Notes: generated by a model from the letters alone, not told the origin. 64,000 nt of DNA from Candidatus Parabeggiatoa sp. nov. 2 (GCA_002085445.1 NBMI01000001.1:1-64000), one strand, 5' to 3'. Shown: positions 8,745 to 17,813, counted from the first letter of the stretch. Translations and numbers: made by a program.

Positions 8745-9251
8745 ATGTATCGATTCTATCAACTTGTTATTGTTCTCTCTCTCTTCACAATGACAGCGTG
8801 TGGTTTGAAGTCAAACTTAAAGGCCGACTTGCCCGACAAGAAGAGAACCGAGTTAGAACTGTATCTAACCGCTACAGAAGCTTATGACTTACTCAAAAAG
8901 GACGGTAAAAACATCTTGTTTATTGATGTTCGCACCCAAGCTGAAGTGGTCTCTCTAGGCATGCCCACTTTTGCAGATGCCAATGTTCCGTATCTGCGAA
9001 AGAAGCAGAATGAAAATAAGAAAGACTTGGTAGTGGTCAATAATGATTTTGTTCCCGCCGTTGAAGCTCGTCTCAAAGAAAAGGGCTTGCACAAGCAGAG
9101 TACCGTTCTCCTGATATGCCACCAAGGTAATCGGAGTGCAAGGGCAACCAATGCTTTGGCGGGGGTGGGGTATAAAAAGGTGTACCATGTGACAGATGGC
9201 GTTACTGGGTGGAAAAAAAGTGATCTGCCTTGGGCTGACGATACCCAATAA
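8745..9251 (+). CDS. Rhodanese-domain lipoprotein, copy 1
   Basis: 168 residues. A lipoprotein signal (TMTAC, cysteine 19) places it on the periplasmic side. The rhodanese fold covers about 40-165: FIDVRTQAEV at 59-68 and the active-site loop CHQGNRS with the catalytic cysteine at 125. A long insert (MPTFADANVPYLRKKQNENKKD) sits between them. Rhodaneses carry sulfane sulfur as a persulfide and pass it to thiols or cyanide; a periplasmic one fits sulfur metabolism. A close paralogue follows at 9474. No clear ribosome site precedes the ATG. Exact donor and acceptor unknown. Confidence 0.85.
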   Translation: MYRFYQLVIVLSLFTMTACGLKSNLKADLPDKKRTELELYLTATEAYDLLKKDGKNILFIDVRTQAEVVSLGMPTFADANVPYLRKKQNENKKDLVVVNNDFVPAVEARLKEKGLHKQSTVLLICHQGNRSARATNALAGVGYKKVYHVTDGVTGWKKSDLPWADDTQ

Positions 9252-9473
9252 CGAAAAAATGTATCCCCAAGCATCCAAGTATTTCCAAAGCTCAGTTTGT
9301 AGTAGTCGCTTTAGCGACTTTGCTTTAGCGACTATTACTGCTCGTTATGTTTGTTAAAATACTTTTGTTTACCTACTTATTAATTATTAATTTTTTCGAC
9401 TTGTGAGTAAAAATAAGTTTGCCAAAAGGAGTTAGGGGAATTTTCAGTCAAACACTGGAGGAGTCACTTTAAA

Positions 9474-9974
9474 ATGAAAGTCATGTATCAATTCTATCAG
9501 TGGCTGGTTGTTTTTGTGTTTTTGTGTTTTACAACCATTACAGCATGTTCTACACCAACGAAACCGCCTACCCAACCAGAGCCAGGAGTTAAGTCTCTAA
9601 CAGCGACAGAAGCTTATGAATTAGTCAAAAAGGACGGTAAAAACATCTTGTTTATTGATGTTCGCACCCAGGCTGAAGTGGCCTCTCAAAAGATGCCTAC
9701 ACTTGCCGATGGTAATGTTCCTTATATACTAAAAAACTGGAACGAAAATCATACCAAATTTGATCCGGTGGTCAACAATGATTTTGTTCCTGCCATTGAA
9801 GCTCGCCTCAAAGAAAAGGGCTTAGACAAGCAGAATACTGTTCTCCTGATATGCCGCGAAGGCCGTCGGAGTGCAAAGGCAGCAAATGCGTTGGCGAAGA
9901 TCGGATATAAAAACGTGTACAGCATAAAAAATGGCCTTGCTGATTGGTGGGCGGAAGAAGAGATGGAAGAATAG
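9474..9974 (+). CDS. Rhodanese-domain lipoprotein, copy 2
   Basis: 166 residues, paralogue of the gene at 8745, with the same AEVxS...MPTxAD insert, the same KKDGKNILFIDVRTQAE stretch and the active-site loop CREGRRS (cysteine 127). The lipobox is TITAC with cysteine 25. GGAGG lies 13 bases before the ATG at 9474; an ATG three codons later matches the start of copy 1. The active-site loop differs between copies (HQGNR against REGRR), and loop charge decides substrate in this family, so they may take different acceptors. The stop TAG abuts a TTATCAG heptamer repeat. Confidence 0.85.
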   Translation: MKVMYQFYQWLVVFVFLCFTTITACSTPTKPPTQPEPGVKSLTATEAYELVKKDGKNILFIDVRTQAEVASQKMPTLADGNVPYILKNWNENHTKFDPVVNNDFVPAIEARLKEKGLDKQNTVLLICREGRRSAKAANALAKIGYKNVYSIKNGLADWWAEEEMEE

Positions 9975-10344
9975 TTATCAGTTTTTCAGTGATCAGTTAT
10001 CAGTGAACAGTTATCCGTTTTTTAGAGTGTGCCCCACTTGTCTTACTGTTGTTTCAATCAAGGGCCTTCAATCAAATCAAGTGATTCAATTTCACAACAT
10101 GGCCCTCAAAAAAACCGCTAGTCCGACAAAACCTTGGTTTTTGATGAAAGCCATTTTTAATTTTTAATTTTTCAGTTAATTAGGGCCTTCAATCAAATCA
10201 AGTGATTCAATTTCGCAACCTGGCCCTCAAAAAAACCGCCAGTTCGACAAAACATTGGGTTTTTGATGACAGCCATTTTTCATTTTTGTTTGACAGTTCG
10301 CATTAGACACCAAAACCACAAAATGAAAAAAAAATCAAGTTCAT

Positions 10345-10373
10345 GCAAAAGTTTCGCTCCGCGAAACTTTTGC
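10345..10373. repeat. Perfect hairpin GCAAAAGTTTCGC
   Basis: Stem GCAAAAGTTTCGC, loop TCC, then the exact complement. A shorter relative (AGTTTCGCTCTGCGAAACTT) is near 24325. No T-run follows, so a classical terminator is unlikely. Confidence 0.6.
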
Positions 10374-10547
10374 GTGAAAAATATATTGACAGACAATAAT
10401 TATTTGTAATAAAATGCACGTCGGAACTTAGGGAAGTTCAAGAAGGCAGGTATTAACGGTTCAGTATGAAATGTTATACTGGTGAAACCTAGACTTATAA
10501 TTAACATAAGATTAGCTTCAAAATCTTAAGTGTATATTATACATAGA

Positions 10548-10569
10548 GTCACAGATAATTATCTGTGAC
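10548..10569. other. Perfect 22-bp palindrome
   Basis: GTCACAGATA plus its mirror, centred on AATT, with no mismatch. It lies just beyond the 3' end of the LbtU-type porin gene. It could be an operator, a hairpin or a repeat; no T-run follows on either side. Confidence 0.45.
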
Positions 10570-10736
10570 GTGGGGAGCTTACCCCTTAAACATAACTAAT
10601 TCTACTATTTTTTGGTAGTTTTGGCGTTTTTAAGTAAGAGGAGTCGTAAGGCAGAAGTCCAAACTTTAGTTTGGCAAGAATCCGTTCGGCAGCCTTTGAT
10701 GGTGGGCAACACGTTGCCGGCCCCCTACAAAATATC

Positions 10737-11771
10737 CTAAAACTCAACCGCGAATTGCAAAATGGCGCTTTTAGCGTCTTTACCCGTCCCGCCATCGTTC
10801 TCATCGTAATCAGAATCAACCGCGTATTCTAAAGAAACCGTTGTGTTATCATAAATCCCCGCTGAGACAACACCAAGGATTCTAGATTCAGGCAGTTCTA
10901 AGGCGAGGGCCTCTTCGGTGGCTTGATAACCGACAGCCAATGTTGTCTCGATGCCGGCGATATTAAAAGTAAAACCGGCCTCCGCATTCCAAGCTTTCGG
11001 TTGTGCCGCTTGGCCCTTAAAGGCCAGGTGATTGGCCTGAAATTCGTCCAAGGCGGTAATATATTCACCCATCAAGCTGACTGGCCCCATATTGAGAACA
11101 AGGTGTGCGCTGAGGCCATCAACATAATCATAGTCACTGACACCTTCCAACGTCTCGCTGAGGCCATCGGTATCACCGATGTCGTTGATGTAGCCTACAC
11201 CTAAGTCATAACTGATACTTTCCGTCTCTTGAGCAAAACCAAGATTGCCACCATAGTGATCAATCTTGTTTTCGCCATCGTCTTGAGTGTCACCATTGAA
11301 AGCGTAGACTGAGCTGTAAAATACCCCAGCTTTAAAACCTAATTGCGCCGCTTTTTCTCGCGTTTCGGCCAGTTCCAAGGTAAGCGGATCAGAAACCATC
11401 TGCGATTCAAAATTGCCAAAAGGCACATACAACTGTCCCACGTTGAGATAAATTGGCGAAGCTTCTTCGTTGCCCAAAGTCAAGATAGCTTCATCTATTT
11501 CTAGCGGCGTTGAGCCTTCTTCATAAAGAAATACAACATGAGCCTTGGCTAATTTATGCACTTGCGCATCTAATCCCAGTGAAAATTCATCGACCACAAA
11601 ATCACTGGTTTTTGTCTCGTCATAATCTTGCTTATGTTGGGCTTCTACCTGAACCCCACCACTTATGGTGACACCACGTAACCATTCATTTTCTTCAGCG
11701 ACCAATACGTCGGTGCTGACTAAGCCAATAACACTGATAGCGGCCGCCATCGGTTTTAATTTCAACTTCAT
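10737..11771 (-). CDS. LbtU-family siderophore/iron porin
   Basis: 344 residues. Signal peptide 1-25 (cleavage after VLVA) and a beta-barrel ending in ILQFAVEF with the terminal phenylalanine. The pattern GVTISGGVQVEAQH, then YLNVGQLYVPFGNFESQMVSDPLTLELAETRE, is typical of the LbtU family, named for the Legionella receptor for legiobactin. AAGGAAC precedes the ATG. It is the last gene of a ferrous iron cluster, 30 bases from the feoC-like gene, supporting a role in bringing iron or an iron chelate across the outer membrane. TonB box not seen, as expected for LbtU. Confidence 0.8.
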   Translation of the reverse strand: MKLKLKPMAAAISVIGLVSTDVLVAEENEWLRGVTISGGVQVEAQHKQDYDETKTSDFVVDEFSLGLDAQVHKLAKAHVVFLYEEGSTPLEIDEAILTLGNEEASPIYLNVGQLYVPFGNFESQMVSDPLTLELAETREKAAQLGFKAGVFYSSVYAFNGDTQDDGENKIDHYGGNLGFAQETESISYDLGVGYINDIGDTDGLSETLEGVSDYDYVDGLSAHLVLNMGPVSLMGEYITALDEFQANHLAFKGQAAQPKAWNAEAGFTFNIAGIETTLAVGYQATEEALALELPESRILGVVSAGIYDNTTVSLEYAVDSDYDENDGGTGKDAKSAILQFAVEF

Positions 11772-11801
11772 TTCTTTGTTCCTTTTCAGCTTTTGATGTT
11801 C

Positions 11802-12026
11802 CTATCTTTGCCCTACCCACTCGTAAATTTCCAAGTTAGCCGGATCAGTCTTACAACACCCTTTGCTACAAATGCCACCTTCAACGCGACGCACCTTACC
11901 CTTGCGTATCCAATGCCCCAACATACCTTTCACGGCATCGGGTGTCACATCAAAATGATGGGCCATATCTATCAACGGGGCGCTTTTATTTTCAACAAGA
12001 TAAGATTTAAGTTCGGTAAGAATCAT
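11802..12026 (-). CDS. feoC: FeoC-like winged-helix protein
   Basis: 74 residues from ATG 12026, chosen because GGGGA lies 7-8 bases upstream; a frame from 12047 begins inside TCAGTGA repeats with no such site. MILTELKSYLVENKSAPLIDMAHHFDV forms the small winged helix, and GGICSKGCCK carries three cysteines in the wing, as in FeoC proteins that bind an oxygen-sensitive Fe-S cluster. FeoC controls or stabilises FeoB. The gene follows feoB by 285 bases that contain heptamer repeats and CCAAGATAAATCTTGG-like palindromes, an insertion that has widened the operon. Confidence 0.8.
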   Translation of the reverse strand: MILTELKSYLVENKSAPLIDMAHHFDVTPDAVKGMLGHWIRKGKVRRVEGGICSKGCCKTDPANLEIYEWVGQR

Positions 12027-12046
12027 GGTTTTTTCCCCACTAGTCA

Positions 12047-12095
12047 TTGATCAGTTATCAGTGATCAGTTATCAGTTATCAGTGATCATTGGGGA
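12047..12095. repeat. TCAGTTA/TCAGTGA heptamer array upstream of feoC
   Basis: Seven-base units TCAGTTA and TCAGTGA run head to tail. On the other strand they read TAACTGA, the heptamer described for marine Beggiatoaceae. The unit occurs at many gene borders here: near 9975, 17365, 19803, 20329, 22066, 36800 and 63733. Confidence 0.85.
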
Positions 12096-12311
12096 GGAGT
12101 CATCGATAAATCTTGGACGTCTGTGATAAATCTTGGACTCCTATTTTTCTGAAATACTATAGTACTCTGTCAATGTTCTATTGACGGGTTTTAGTCGTAG
12201 CCCGGTTTTAACTTGGCACTGCCAAACAGTCTCTGGTATTGCATTCGTTTGGACGGATTTAAGGGCATTGCCAAACTAAAACTCCTGGTGCCCTGTACCG
12301 AGTGGTTTTTG

Positions 12312-14615
12312 CTATTTGCTGCCTCCATAAATGTAGAAGGCTAGAACAGTCAACGCAAACATAAACAGCAGTCCCACCGTCCAAGCGGCCGAGGTGACTG
12401 GATGTTGTGCAAACGTCGCCAATTGATAAAATACCGTAGCGAACATATAAGCTAATCCCGTCGTCCAACTCGCTACGAATATCGTCCAGCGCATATTCGT
12501 TTCTCGATAAATGGCAGCCGTTGCCGCTGCGCAAGGAAAATACAACAGGATAAACAACAGATAGGCAAAAGCACCTATCTTGCCGTCAAATCGCGCTACC
12601 ATCGCGCCGAAAGTGCCGGCACTCACACCCTGTTCGGAAGCCGCTGCGGTAGTATCGCTAACATCACCAATGTTTAGCCCCAAGGGATCGAGGAGATTAT
12701 CGCTCACTTCGGCCAAATTGGCCGGAATCGTCGCGAAGGCTTCAGTAATACCGCCCCAGAGACTAAAGGCTTCCTCTTCGTTTTTAGCACCAGCCTCCGC
12801 CTCAGCCAGTTGAGTGTAAATAGCATCCAGTGTCCCAACAACGGCCTCTTTCGCCATTACACCAGTAAAAATACCTACGGTTGCCGGCCAATTATCTTCG
12901 TGAATGCCCATAGGCTCAAAGGCTGGTGTGAGAGTGCGCCCTATTTCACTCAAGACGGACTTGTCGCTGTTTTCATTACCAAATGAACCATCAGTGCCCC
13001 AAGCGTTAAGAAATGTTAGCACAACAACCATTGGTACAATGACTTTACCCGCACGAAACATAAAACTATTCAGCCGATCCCAAGTTCGCAGCAAAATGCC
13101 TTGCACCGTGGGCATATGATAAGGCGGTAATTCCATGATAAACGGTGAAGCTTCTCCATGCAGAAGGGTATTTTTCATAATCAGTCCGGTTATAACTGCC
13201 ACCGCGATACCGATCAGATACAGCCCAAAGACGACATTTTGTCCGCCCACCTGAAAAAAGGCTGCGGCAAACAGGGCATACACCGGCAAACGCGCACCGC
13301 AAGACATAAACGGGTTCATCAAAATCGTTAGGAAACGATCACGCTGATTTTCCAAGGTACGAGTTGCCATAATCGCCGGCACATTGCAGCCAAAACCAAC
13401 AATCATGGGCACAAAGGATTTACCGGGGAGGCCGATAAAACGCATAAAGCGATCCATAACAAAGGCCGCTCGTGCCATATAGCCTGAATCTTCTAAAAAC
13501 GATAAAAACAGATACAGAAAACCGATGATTGGGATAAAAGTAGCGACAATTTGAATGCCACCGCCTAAACCGCCGGCGATTAGGGTTACCAAGGCTTCTG
13601 GTAAACCTATCGCGCTCAGTAGCACCCCAAAACCTTCAACAAAAAAGGTTCCAAACAAAATATCAAAAAAGTCAATGAAAGCTCCCCCGATGTTGATGGT
13701 AAACATAAACATCAGGTACATGACTGCAAGGAAAATGGGTATTCCAAGGGCGCGATTTAGGACTATTTTATCAATTTTATCTGAGACTGTCCTCGTCACC
13801 TGACCTGTTTTTTTCACCGTTTCCTCGATAATTGTAGCGATAAAGGCATAACGGCTGTCAGCCACTAGAATATCGACGTCTTCGTCTAAATCCTCCTCAA
13901 TCTGCTGCACTAGGTGTGCAACCGTTTCATTAACATCATTTCCTACCCACTGGATTGGCAAACTATCATTTTCCAATAGTTTCAAAGCCACCCAGTGGGC
14001 ATGAGATTTGATATTATCAGGTAAACGCTCAGTGACGGTGGGCAATAATTCCGTGAGCGCCTGTTCAATGGCCGCTGGATATTCCACCCTAAGTGTAGGA
14101 TTTTTTTTATCATCAGCGGCCTTGTCCATGGCCCACTTCAAGTCCTCAATGCCCTTGTGCTTGGCCGCACTGATTGGAACAACGACCACACCCAATTGTT
14201 GTGACAATGCGGATACATCAATTTTAATATTGCGCTGCTCGGCAATGTCCATCATATTGAGTGCCACCACCAAGGGCACTTCCATTTCCAATAATTGGGT
14301 GGTGAGATAAAGATTTCGCTCAAGATTAGACGCATCAACAATATTAACAATCAAATCGGCCTCACCGGAGAGAATATAATCTTGGGAGATTTGTTCATCC
14401 AATGAAGTCGTGCCGGGGGCCACATCAAGGGAATAAATCCCCGGCAAATCGACTAACTCAATGTCCCGTCCTTCGTGTTTATAAAAACCTTCCTTGCGAT
14501 CAACCGTTACCCCCGGCCAATTGCCGACTCGCTGCCGAGTGCCAGTCAATACATTAAATAAAGTCGTCTTACCACAATTGGGATTACCAACAACGCCGAT
14601 AACTAATTGTTTCAT
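12312..14615 (-). CDS. feoB: FeoB ferrous iron transporter
   Basis: 767 residues, full length. N-terminal G domain: G1 GNPNCGKTT at 10-18, G3 DLPG at 56-59, G4 NMMD at 120-123. A helical domain follows, then about ten membrane segments with two Gate motifs (the VPMIVGFGCNVPAIMATR region and SCGARLPVY). It imports Fe2+ across the inner membrane in a GTP-dependent way. The start overlaps the upstream feoA stop by four bases (ATGA). Ferrous uptake suits a microaerophilic to anoxic sediment organism. The C-terminus is cytoplasm-facing and short. Confidence 0.97.
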   Translation of the reverse strand: MKQLVIGVVGNPNCGKTTLFNVLTGTRQRVGNWPGVTVDRKEGFYKHEGRDIELVDLPGIYSLDVAPGTTSLDEQISQDYILSGEADLIVNIVDASNLERNLYLTTQLLEMEVPLVVALNMMDIAEQRNIKIDVSALSQQLGVVVVPISAAKHKGIEDLKWAMDKAADDKKNPTLRVEYPAAIEQALTELLPTVTERLPDNIKSHAHWVALKLLENDSLPIQWVGNDVNETVAHLVQQIEEDLDEDVDILVADSRYAFIATIIEETVKKTGQVTRTVSDKIDKIVLNRALGIPIFLAVMYLMFMFTINIGGAFIDFFDILFGTFFVEGFGVLLSAIGLPEALVTLIAGGLGGGIQIVATFIPIIGFLYLFLSFLEDSGYMARAAFVMDRFMRFIGLPGKSFVPMIVGFGCNVPAIMATRTLENQRDRFLTILMNPFMSCGARLPVYALFAAAFFQVGGQNVVFGLYLIGIAVAVITGLIMKNTLLHGEASPFIMELPPYHMPTVQGILLRTWDRLNSFMFRAGKVIVPMVVVLTFLNAWGTDGSFGNENSDKSVLSEIGRTLTPAFEPMGIHEDNWPATVGIFTGVMAKEAVVGTLDAIYTQLAEAEAGAKNEEEAFSLWGGITEAFATIPANLAEVSDNLLDPLGLNIGDVSDTTAAASEQGVSAGTFGAMVARFDGKIGAFAYLLFILLYFPCAAATAAIYRETNMRWTIFVASWTTGLAYMFATVFYQLATFAQHPVTSAAWTVGLLFMFALTVLAFYIYGGSK

Positions 14616-14845
14616 TTTTCAACCTTCTCCACCAACAATGCGGCCGCCTCATCTTTTCGCATACTCAACGCAAAGCCGCGTACACTAATTTCCACCGGAT
14701 CGCCCATTGGCGCGTAACGGGTAATGCTAAACGCCGTTCCCGGTGTTAGCCCCATCGCCAACAGTTTTTTGCGATACCCCTTATTACCTGTTTGAAAACC
14801 CGAAACGATGCCCTTGTCACCAACGGCCATGTCACGAAGCGTCAT
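14612..14845 (-). CDS. feoA: FeoA, second copy
   Basis: 77 residues, an SH3-like FeoA domain: LRDMAVGDKGIV, KLLAMGLTPGTAFSI and a GDPVEISVRGFALSMR end that matches the family. AGGAGA lies 7 bases before ATG 14845, which fixes the start; the gene therefore overlaps the upstream feoA by 14 bases and feoB by four. FeoA binds and activates the FeoB G domain. Two FeoA proteins in one operon may form a heteromer or bind FeoB alternately; this is inference. Confidence 0.92.
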   Translation of the reverse strand: MTLRDMAVGDKGIVSGFQTGNKGYRKKLLAMGLTPGTAFSITRYAPMGDPVEISVRGFALSMRKDEAAALLVEKVEK

Positions 14846-15116
14846 AATTGAAATTCTCCTGAATCGGTACGACCATAATTTTGTTTGCCATGCCAGCGCC
14901 AAAAGCCAGCCGCGTTTCTCCGCAAGCCACCACCAAACCGGCATTTTTTTGGTACCGCTGCAACACTTGTAATTCCGTATCCTCTATCATCCCCATTGCA
15001 ATCAGACGCTTGAGCAAATTTTTTCCACCGGTGACACCGACAATTTTTACCCATTCCCCAATGCCTGCCATTGCAAGGGGAAACGCTTGGGTTGTGTTTT
15101 CACTTTTCATTAACAT
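14832..15116 (-). CDS. feoA: FeoA, first copy
   Basis: 94 residues, FeoA domain: GEWVKIVGVTGGKNLLKRLIAMGMIEDTELQV, then GLVVACGETRLAFGAGMANKIMV. It is divergent from the second copy and keeps the glycine/methionine core. First gene of the feoA-feoA-feoB run. Start either at 15116 or two codons later at 15110; no strong ribosome site is visible for either. A Fur-box-like sequence lies about 375 bases upstream. Confidence 0.88.
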   Translation of the reverse strand: MLMKSENTTQAFPLAMAGIGEWVKIVGVTGGKNLLKRLIAMGMIEDTELQVLQRYQKNAGLVVACGETRLAFGAGMANKIMVVPIQENFNYDAS

Positions 15117-15490
15117 GACTTGACTTTAATTCCGTTGGTTTTAAAATAATTAATTGGTTTTCACCCTCACCCTTACCCCCAACACACCCCACAATGCTAA
15201 GCAAGTTGCTCAAGCCCATAAGCTGAGAGAGCTAAACCATAACTGGTTGTAACTCTTATAGTTTTGTTCTATCTGCCTAGCGATAATGCCCAAGGCTTTT
15301 GCTTAATGCAGTGACACACCCCCAGTATCCACCCCTCTGAAAAAGGCGTGTCCCGTCCCTCGGACAGAAGGAAAGGGCCAGAGTGAGGGCGGAGAAGGCT
15401 TGGGTGAGGGGCCATTCGACACAGGCCTTTCGATAGGGGGTTTGGCAGAAAATAATGACACAGACAACAGGGTATCACTTTTTTAGTAGA

Positions 15491-15508
15491 GATGATAATA
15501 ATTATCAT
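15491..15508. promoter_or_regulatory. Fur-box-like site
   Basis: GATGATAATAATTATCAT is an A/T-rich dyad close to the Fur consensus (GATAATGATAATCATTATC). It stands about 375 bases before the first feoA start, far for an operator unless the transcript has a long leader. AT-rich chance matches are possible. Confidence 0.4.
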
Positions 15509-15642
15509 TTTTTTTAGGCCGTCTTGAAAAGGCCGGTAGTAGGCCTTTCGAGAGGCCGCTCGCACTCGCCATCATCAATCAGTGATCCATTAAGTTAAGA
15601 AAAAGGCCCGTTTGTAGTAGGCGATTTATCGCCTAATCTTTT

Positions 15643-15676
15643 AAAAAATCCGATGTCTTTGAGACATCGGATTTTT
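15643..15676. terminator. Terminator-like hairpin, GACATCGG family
   Basis: AAAAAATCCGATGTC, loop TTT, GACATCGGATTTTT. Same element as 5630-5662. It lies 35 bases after the stop of the dual-Cache gene on the minus strand, so it can end that transcript; it would work in either direction. Confidence 0.7.
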
Positions 15677-15711
15677 AGCACTGAACTGGGAGAAGGTAGG
15701 GTGAGGCTAAA

Positions 15712-17343
15712 TTAGCCAACCATCTTATTAAGGTTATTCATCACCTTGTTGAACTTGCCAATTTCCACCGTATTAACGGCATCATGCGGTGGTTGGTTTG
15801 CCTCTTGTGGTTGTTGCTTCGCTTCAACCAGCTTTTTCAACTCTTCAATGGTTTGAGAGTTCTTGCTGGCTAAGTTTTTTATTTCAGTAGCCAGCTCAAG
15901 TTCTTGTTCTTCCTCTTCATCCTCTTTCTCACCCGTTTTGGGCACTTTTTGCATCATGACAGCGGCTAATAACTTGGTCTGTTGTTCTATCAGCGTTTTG
16001 CTGACTTTTTCGATCATCTTGATACACTCATTCGTCGGCAACATCGCCTGTGAAGGAGTAGAAATTGCCACCGGTATTTTTTGATCCACCGGCGTGTACT
16101 CGCCCGGGGCTGCCGTCGGGGCTGGTTGTACTGGGGCACGTTGCAGCCTTGAGACGCGTGGCGGTTTTTCCGGTGGAAAATATTGGCTCAAAATATAACT
16201 CAGTACGCTGATCAACAAAACGATAAAGATAGAGGCAAATACCAGCTTGAGTATTAAACTGTTAATTTGTTCTTTAACGAGTTCTTGTTTTTCAGCAACC
16301 GCTTTCTCTATACTGTCTATATAGACACCCGTTCCCACAATCCAGCCTAATGGTTCATACAACCTCATATAAGACTTTTTGGGAGCCTCAGAAGTCAAGC
16401 CACCTACAGTCGGTTTGGGCTCCTGATGATCCCAAAAGCCACTTCCATTCGGTTTTTCGCAAATTTCGACAAAAGACTCGTACAGTGTTCTGAGTTTGCC
16501 TTGCAAAATCTTGCCTTCAAGTGATGGCATGGTTGGATGCACTATCATCTTGAGATCGGATTTGCTGGCACTGCTTATCCAAAAGTACCCTTCGCCATTG
16601 TTGTACCTCATTTGCCTTATGTCCTTTTCGCTTTTTTCTATGGCATCTTTGGTCGCATCATCCTCCACATAGACGGCGGTACCAATGATCCAATTCCAGT
16701 TCTGGAATAATCTCACATAAGCCAGCATAAGCTTGGGAAGAGGGCCGTCTGTGGTTTGTTTAGGCAGGTAATCGACGAAACCTTTGCCATGTGCCTGAGA
16801 AATTTCCACTGCTGCTGCATAAAGATTTTGTTTTTTGTTTGAAGCAACATTGTATTTGGGAGCATCCAAAATCTGAGCTTCAAGTGAGGGTTCAGTGGGA
16901 TGCATAATCATTTTGGGATAAGGCAAGGTGGTATCGTTGATCCAAACATATCCCTTGCCATTGTCATATCTGAGCTTGGAGATTTCCGCAGCGGCCTGAG
17001 CTTGTGCTTCAGAGAGCGTCAGTTTTCCCTTTTTGACGGCTTCGGCTTTCGAGTTGAGAATGTTTTCGGCTACATCAACAATGTTCGTCAAACGACGACC
17101 ATAGTATTTTTCCAAAAATGCCTTGTCCCGAGCATTTTGGTAATTGACATCTATCGTGGCATAAGCGATATCGACGTAGTCTTTAAGAGACTGTCTGACT
17201 CTCTCAATCTCCTCTTTTCGATATTTTTTAATCTCTTCATCTCCGTTTTCGAGGATATGATAGATGGCGAATGTGAGTATAATGACTAACGCCACGATGA
17301 AACAAAACATGACGGTTAAAGCGGTTTTGGCGGTGGTATTCAT
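15712..17343 (-). CDS. Membrane sensor with tandem Cache_2 domains and no output domain
   Basis: 543 residues. TM1 at 9-30; two similar sCache_2 domains at about 115-226 and 240-342, each with the pattern RYxNGxGYxWI...PKMIxHPTxPSLE...IL and an ending IIGTAVY or IVGTGVY; TM2 at 363-387; a Pro-rich linker 390-430; a charged coiled coil to the end with a short Glu-rich run. AGGAG precedes the ATG. Cache_2 domains sense small ligands in the periplasm and normally feed a chemotaxis, kinase or cyclase domain. None is present, so output must come through a partner binding the cytoplasmic coiled coil. The next gene upstream is another Cache protein. Confidence 0.8.
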   Translation of the reverse strand: MNTTAKTALTVMFCFIVALVIILTFAIYHILENGDEEIKKYRKEEIERVRQSLKDYVDIAYATIDVNYQNARDKAFLEKYYGRRLTNIVDVAENILNSKAEAVKKGKLTLSEAQAQAAAEISKLRYDNGKGYVWINDTTLPYPKMIMHPTEPSLEAQILDAPKYNVASNKKQNLYAAAVEISQAHGKGFVDYLPKQTTDGPLPKLMLAYVRLFQNWNWIIGTAVYVEDDATKDAIEKSEKDIRQMRYNNGEGYFWISSASKSDLKMIVHPTMPSLEGKILQGKLRTLYESFVEICEKPNGSGFWDHQEPKPTVGGLTSEAPKKSYMRLYEPLGWIVGTGVYIDSIEKAVAEKQELVKEQINSLILKLVFASIFIVLLISVLSYILSQYFPPEKPPRVSRLQRAPVQPAPTAAPGEYTPVDQKIPVAISTPSQAMLPTNECIKMIEKVSKTLIEQQTKLLAAVMMQKVPKTGEKEDEEEEQELELATEIKNLASKNSQTIEELKKLVEAKQQPQEANQPPHDAVNTVEIGKFNKVMNNLNKMVG

Positions 17344-17813
17344 TCTCTTGTCACTCCTATGTCAGTTTGTCAGTGATCATTTTTTCAGTGATCTTCTTGA
17401 ATGGAGTCCCGAGCAAAAGCTTTGGCTAGTACGGGAGAGCGGAAATCCCCATACCACCAACAGCCAACAGCATCAGCCGTTGTCTGAAAGCTAAAGTAGG
17501 CTAAAGCCTCAATGCCATTAAGTTAAGGGCAACCATAAAGGATTGCCCCTACATAACATGACGGTTCGTAGGGGCAATCCCACGTGCAAAGCCCTCTTAA
17601 TGGCATTGAGGCTAAAGCCTACTAACTCTCTTATAGTGCCCTTTAGGGTATTGAGCTTCTTCAGACTAACTCAGTGCCCTTCAGGGCACTTAAGCTTTTA
17701 GACAACGGCTTTAGCCGTTGGCGTTAGGGTGGTATGGAAACTTCCGCCCTTGGCTATATTAATCTCGCACCAAAGGGGCTGACTTTAAAACCTCAACACT
17801 CTACCATTATCCA
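17344..17813. repeat. Repeat block between the two Cache genes
   Basis: 470 bases. Heptamers TCAGTGA near 17365-17393, AACCATAAAGGATTGCCCC elements near 17530 and inverted copies near 17570, AGTGCCCTTTAGGGCA-type palindromes near 17635-17685 and a GCCCCTTTGGTGC-type segment near 17770. No gene seen. Confidence 0.7.

Larger units (their letters stand above)
9975..10736. repeat. Repeat-rich intergenic region
   Basis: 762 bases without a credible gene. It has TCAGTTA/TCAGTGA heptamers to about 10018; two copies (10061 and 10182) of a roughly 97-bp element beginning AGGGCCTTCAATCAAATC with an internal GGCCCTC; a 13-bp-stem hairpin at 10345-10373; a perfect 22-bp palindrome at 10548-10569; and a CCAAACTTTAGTTTGG-type palindrome near 10650. 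Confidence 0.75.
15117..15711. other. Intergenic region upstream of the feo operon
   Basis: 595 bases. It contains a Fur-box-like palindrome (15491-15508), GCCTTTCGA-type dispersed repeats, a GGCGATTTATCGCC palindrome near 15620 and a hairpin terminator (15643-15676) that lies beyond the end of the Cache gene's neighbour region. An apparent frame from 15565 to 15269 is rich in repeat words and I reject it as a gene. Confidence 0.5.

Noticed and set aside
10548-10569. 22-bp palindrome as a terminator for the LbtU-type porin gene
   Set aside because: It lacks a T-run in either direction; an operator or repeat is equally likely, so no function is assigned.
15269-15565. A 98-residue frame upstream of feoA
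   Set aside because: It covers the Fur-box-like site and GCCTTTCGA repeats, lacks family features and is on the strand leading into feoA without a ribosome site.
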